Source: JBMNHG01 sp045627705
GTDB taxonomy: Bacteria > Verrucomicrobiota > Kiritimatiellia > RFP12 > JBMNHG01
NCBI GenBank assembly: GCA_045627705.1
Contig: JAZQOE010000138.1
Location: 1-22,516, forward strand
Length of the DNA stretch: 22,516 bases
Direction of reading: 5' to 3'
Positions 20,603-22,516 of this stretch are shown one piece after another (within the stretch, counting starts at the first letter, position 1; each line of letters starts with the position of its first letter). The position numbers and the translations under genes were made by a program. Under the pieces are notes generated by a model. It searched no databases. It was not told the origin of the DNA and saw only the letters and a list, made by a program, of their open reading frames with translations.

Positions 20603-22444
20603 ATGTGTGGAATCGTCGGATACCTGGGACCCAAACCCGCCTGCGGCATTCTCATCAACGGGTTGCGCCGTCTTGAATACCGCGGCTACGACTCGGCCGG
20701 ACTTGCGCTCGTGAAGGACGGGGCGCTTTCGGTCTGTCGCGCCGTCGGACCCGTGAACAATCTTGCCGCCGCAGTCGAGGCGCAGATTCCCGAAAAGATT
20801 GTCGAAGGCGCCTGCATGGGTATCGCCCATACGCGATGGGCCACGCATGGCCGTCCCGCCGAGGCGAACGCACATCCCCACCGCGACCAGTCGGGCCGCA
20901 TAGCGGTCGTCCACAACGGCGTAATCGAGAACTACCATGAGATCCGCGAGCAGCTTGAGGGCCGCGGCCACAAGTTCCTTTCCCAGACTGACACCGAGGC
21001 GCTTGCCCATTTGATCGGTGAGTTCTACAAGGGCGACTTGCAGGGCGCCGTCGAAAGCGCTCTCCAGCTTGTTTCGGGCACATTCGGCATCTGCGTGGTT
21101 TCCGCCGACCATCCGGAGATGATGGTGGCGGCGCGCCGCGGCAGCCCGATCGTGATCGGCGTCGGCAAGAACGAGACATTCGTCGCGAGCGATGTCTCCG
21201 CGCTTGTTTCGCACACGCACGACGTGCTGTACCTCGAGGACAACGACATCGCGCGTATCACCGCGGGCGACATCGTCATCAACCGTATCGGGCAAGGCAA
21301 GGTCAACCGCGCAGTCACCGCCATCGACTGGGATATCGGCGACGCCCAGCGTGGCGGCTACCAGCACTTCATGCTGAAGGAAATCCACGAGCAGCCCGAA
21401 ACGCTCTCGAACGCCCTCCGCGGACGCATCGACGAAGAGATGGGCACCGCGATTCTTTCCGGTCTCGCGATGACGCCCCGCGAAATGGCTTCGATCCACC
21501 GCATCATCATTGTCGCGTGCGGCACCTCGATGCATGCCGGCATGGTCGGCCGATATGGCTTCGAGGAACTCGCCGGCATCCCCGTGGAAGTCGAGCAGGC
21601 GGCGGAGTTCCGCTATCGCAACCCGATTATCGATACCGATACGATGGTGATCGCGGTAAGCCAGTCGGGCGAGACAGCCGATACCCTTGCCGCAGTCCGG
21701 GAAGCAAAGCAAAAGGGCGCGATTGTCACCAGCATCTGCAACGTCGTTGGCTCCACGATCGCCCGCGAGGTGGGGCGTGGCGTCTATCTCCATGCCGGTC
21801 CCGAAATCGGCGTCGCCTCTACGAAGGCCTTTACTTCGCAGGTGATCGTCCTGCTCGCGATGGCCCTGAAATTCGGACGCGGCCGCCATCTTTCGCTCAA
21901 TGCCGGCCAGACATTCTGCAAGGCGCTCCTGGAAGCGCCGGAACTTGTCGCGCGCGTGCTTGAAAAAGATGATGAAATCGCCAGGCTAGCGGAGCACTTC
22001 GCCGGCAGCCGCAACATGTTCTACATCGGACGCGGCAACCTCTTTCCGACAGGCATGGAAGGCGCGCTGAAGCTTAAGGAGATCAGCTACGTCCACGCGG
22101 AAGGCTACCACGCCGCGGAACTCAAGCACGGCCCGCTAGCCCTGCTTGACGCGGAAGTCCCGGTTGTCGCGATGCTCAACGATGTCGCCGGCAAGGACAA
22201 GGTCCTTTCGAATGTCGCCGAATGCCGCGCGCGCAATGCGCCTGTCTTCGGAATCGCGACGGAAGGCGATGAGGCTATCGCCAGCCAGGTCGATGCCTTG
22301 CTCACTGTTCCAGCCGCGCATCCGCTGGTTACGCCGATTGTGGACGCCGTCGCCCTGCAACTCTTCGCGTACCATGTCGCGCGCATCCGCGGCTGTCCCA
22401 TCGACAAGCCCCGCAACCTCGCCAAGAGTGTCACAGTGGAGTAG
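20603..22444 (+). CDS. glmS: Glutamine-fructose-6-phosphate aminotransferase GlmS
   Basis: A 613-residue enzyme that makes glucosamine-6-phosphate from fructose-6-phosphate and glutamine. The N-terminal glutaminase domain is intact: nucleophile Cys after Met (MCGIVGYLG), RRLEYRGYDSAG, TRWATHGRP, and the oxyanion-hole HNGVIENY. Two SIS sugar-isomerase domains follow (ACGTSMHAGM at about 305, SQSGETADT, and EGALKLKEISY in the second), and the protein ends in the typical DKPRNLAKSVTVE. It contrasts with the PurF-like gene in this window, where the equivalent Cys and Asn are lost. No glmS ribozyme fits in the 62-base gap upstream. Only a weak GGAG is seen, about 15 bases before the ATG. Confidence 0.97.
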   Translation: MCGIVGYLGPKPACGILINGLRRLEYRGYDSAGLALVKDGALSVCRAVGPVNNLAAAVEAQIPEKIVEGACMGIAHTRWATHGRPAEANAHPHRDQSGRIAVVHNGVIENYHEIREQLEGRGHKFLSQTDTEALAHLIGEFYKGDLQGAVESALQLVSGTFGICVVSADHPEMMVAARRGSPIVIGVGKNETFVASDVSALVSHTHDVLYLEDNDIARITAGDIVINRIGQGKVNRAVTAIDWDIGDAQRGGYQHFMLKEIHEQPETLSNALRGRIDEEMGTAILSGLAMTPREMASIHRIIIVACGTSMHAGMVGRYGFEELAGIPVEVEQAAEFRYRNPIIDTDTMVIAVSQSGETADTLAAVREAKQKGAIVTSICNVVGSTIAREVGRGVYLHAGPEIGVASTKAFTSQVIVLLAMALKFGRGRHLSLNAGQTFCKALLEAPELVARVLEKDDEIARLAEHFAGSRNMFYIGRGNLFPTGMEGALKLKEISYVHAEGYHAAELKHGPLALLDAEVPVVAMLNDVAGKDKVLSNVAECRARNAPVFGIATEGDEAIASQVDALLTVPAAHPLVTPIVDAVALQLFAYHVARIRGCPIDKPRNLAKSVTVE

Positions 22445-22460
22445 GGAATACGCATCAAAA

Positions 22461-22510
22461 AAAGGGACGCTGCGGAATGGGAGAGCCCTTTCGCGGCGGG
22501 CCGCGCTTTT
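22461..22510 (+). terminator. Probable rho-independent terminator after glmS
   Basis: CGCGG (22492-22496), loop CGGG and CCGCG (22501-22505) form a GC stem followed by CTTTT. Just upstream, AAAGGG (22461-22466) and CCCTTT (22486-22491) can pair as a second, looser stem. The rest of the sequence to the window edge holds nothing else recognisable. Confidence 0.55.
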
Positions 22511-22516
22511 GTATGC

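Noticed and set aside
20537..21889. 450-residue minus-strand frame opposite glmS
   Set aside because: Antisense to a complete GlmS; no family pattern.
1..22516. CRISPR arrays, tRNA and rRNA genes
   Set aside because: No evenly spaced direct repeats and no cloverleaf or rRNA segment were found by eye; the 13-base 16S match is an isolated short string.

Overview
The window reads as a chromosomal segment of a GC-rich, Gram-negative-type bacterium, most likely from the PVC superphylum (Kiritimatiellota or Lentisphaerota would fit). The clues are a prepilin-type protein with a C-terminal FxDGHxE-like motif, a PurF-like enzyme beginning MGGYFG, several lipoproteins with lipobox signals, an RRM protein next to rpoD, and a REP/IS200-type transposase remnant. 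The lineage is inferred from gene content only. High third-position GC produces many long antisense shadow frames, which were left out.

Layout. Bases 1-1600 look like a transferred patch: the 3' end of a Y1-type transposase gene, a 9-bp inverted repeat, a noticeably AT-richer lipoprotein gene (about 45% GC in sampled lines), and a GGGGGACAGACCACAATTTT motif of the kind found around such transposases. Bases 1609-5225 (minus strand) are an operon tadC-like > FHA membrane protein > five-repeat PEGA protein > lipoprotein, tightly packed with overlaps. A divergent promoter region (5226-5376) separates it from a plus-strand PurF paralogue that appears to have lost its glutaminase active site but kept its PRPP loop and the Fe-S cysteines. 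A convergent hairpin containing both stop codons ends that gene and the next one.

Bases 6883-19018 are all on the minus strand. In transcription order they are: an amino-acid ABC transporter (binding lipoprotein, permease, ATPase); a prepilin-like protein; the primary sigma factor RpoD; a membrane-anchored RRM protein; a TPR/coiled-coil/LysM lipoprotein; a 93-residue tail-anchored protein joined by a TGATG overlap; a GH30 glycosidase; and a 1214-residue surface lipoprotein with FlgD-like, propeller-like and CBM9-like parts. A divergent promoter region (18983-19181) then leads to glmM and glmS on the plus strand, the two enzymes that make glucosamine-1-phosphate for cell-wall UDP-GlcNAc, followed by a terminator at the window edge.

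Translation signals are mixed. Some genes have strong Shine-Dalgarno sites (TAAGGAGG before the FHA gene, AAAGGAAA before the binding protein), while glmM and the large lipoprotein gene have none. The most unusual items are the membrane-anchored RRM protein in the rpoD operon, the glutaminase-dead PurF paralogue with a cysteine-rich tail, and the transposase-flanked low-GC lipoprotein grafted onto the end of the tadC/FHA/PEGA operon. I found no CRISPR array, tRNA or rRNA.
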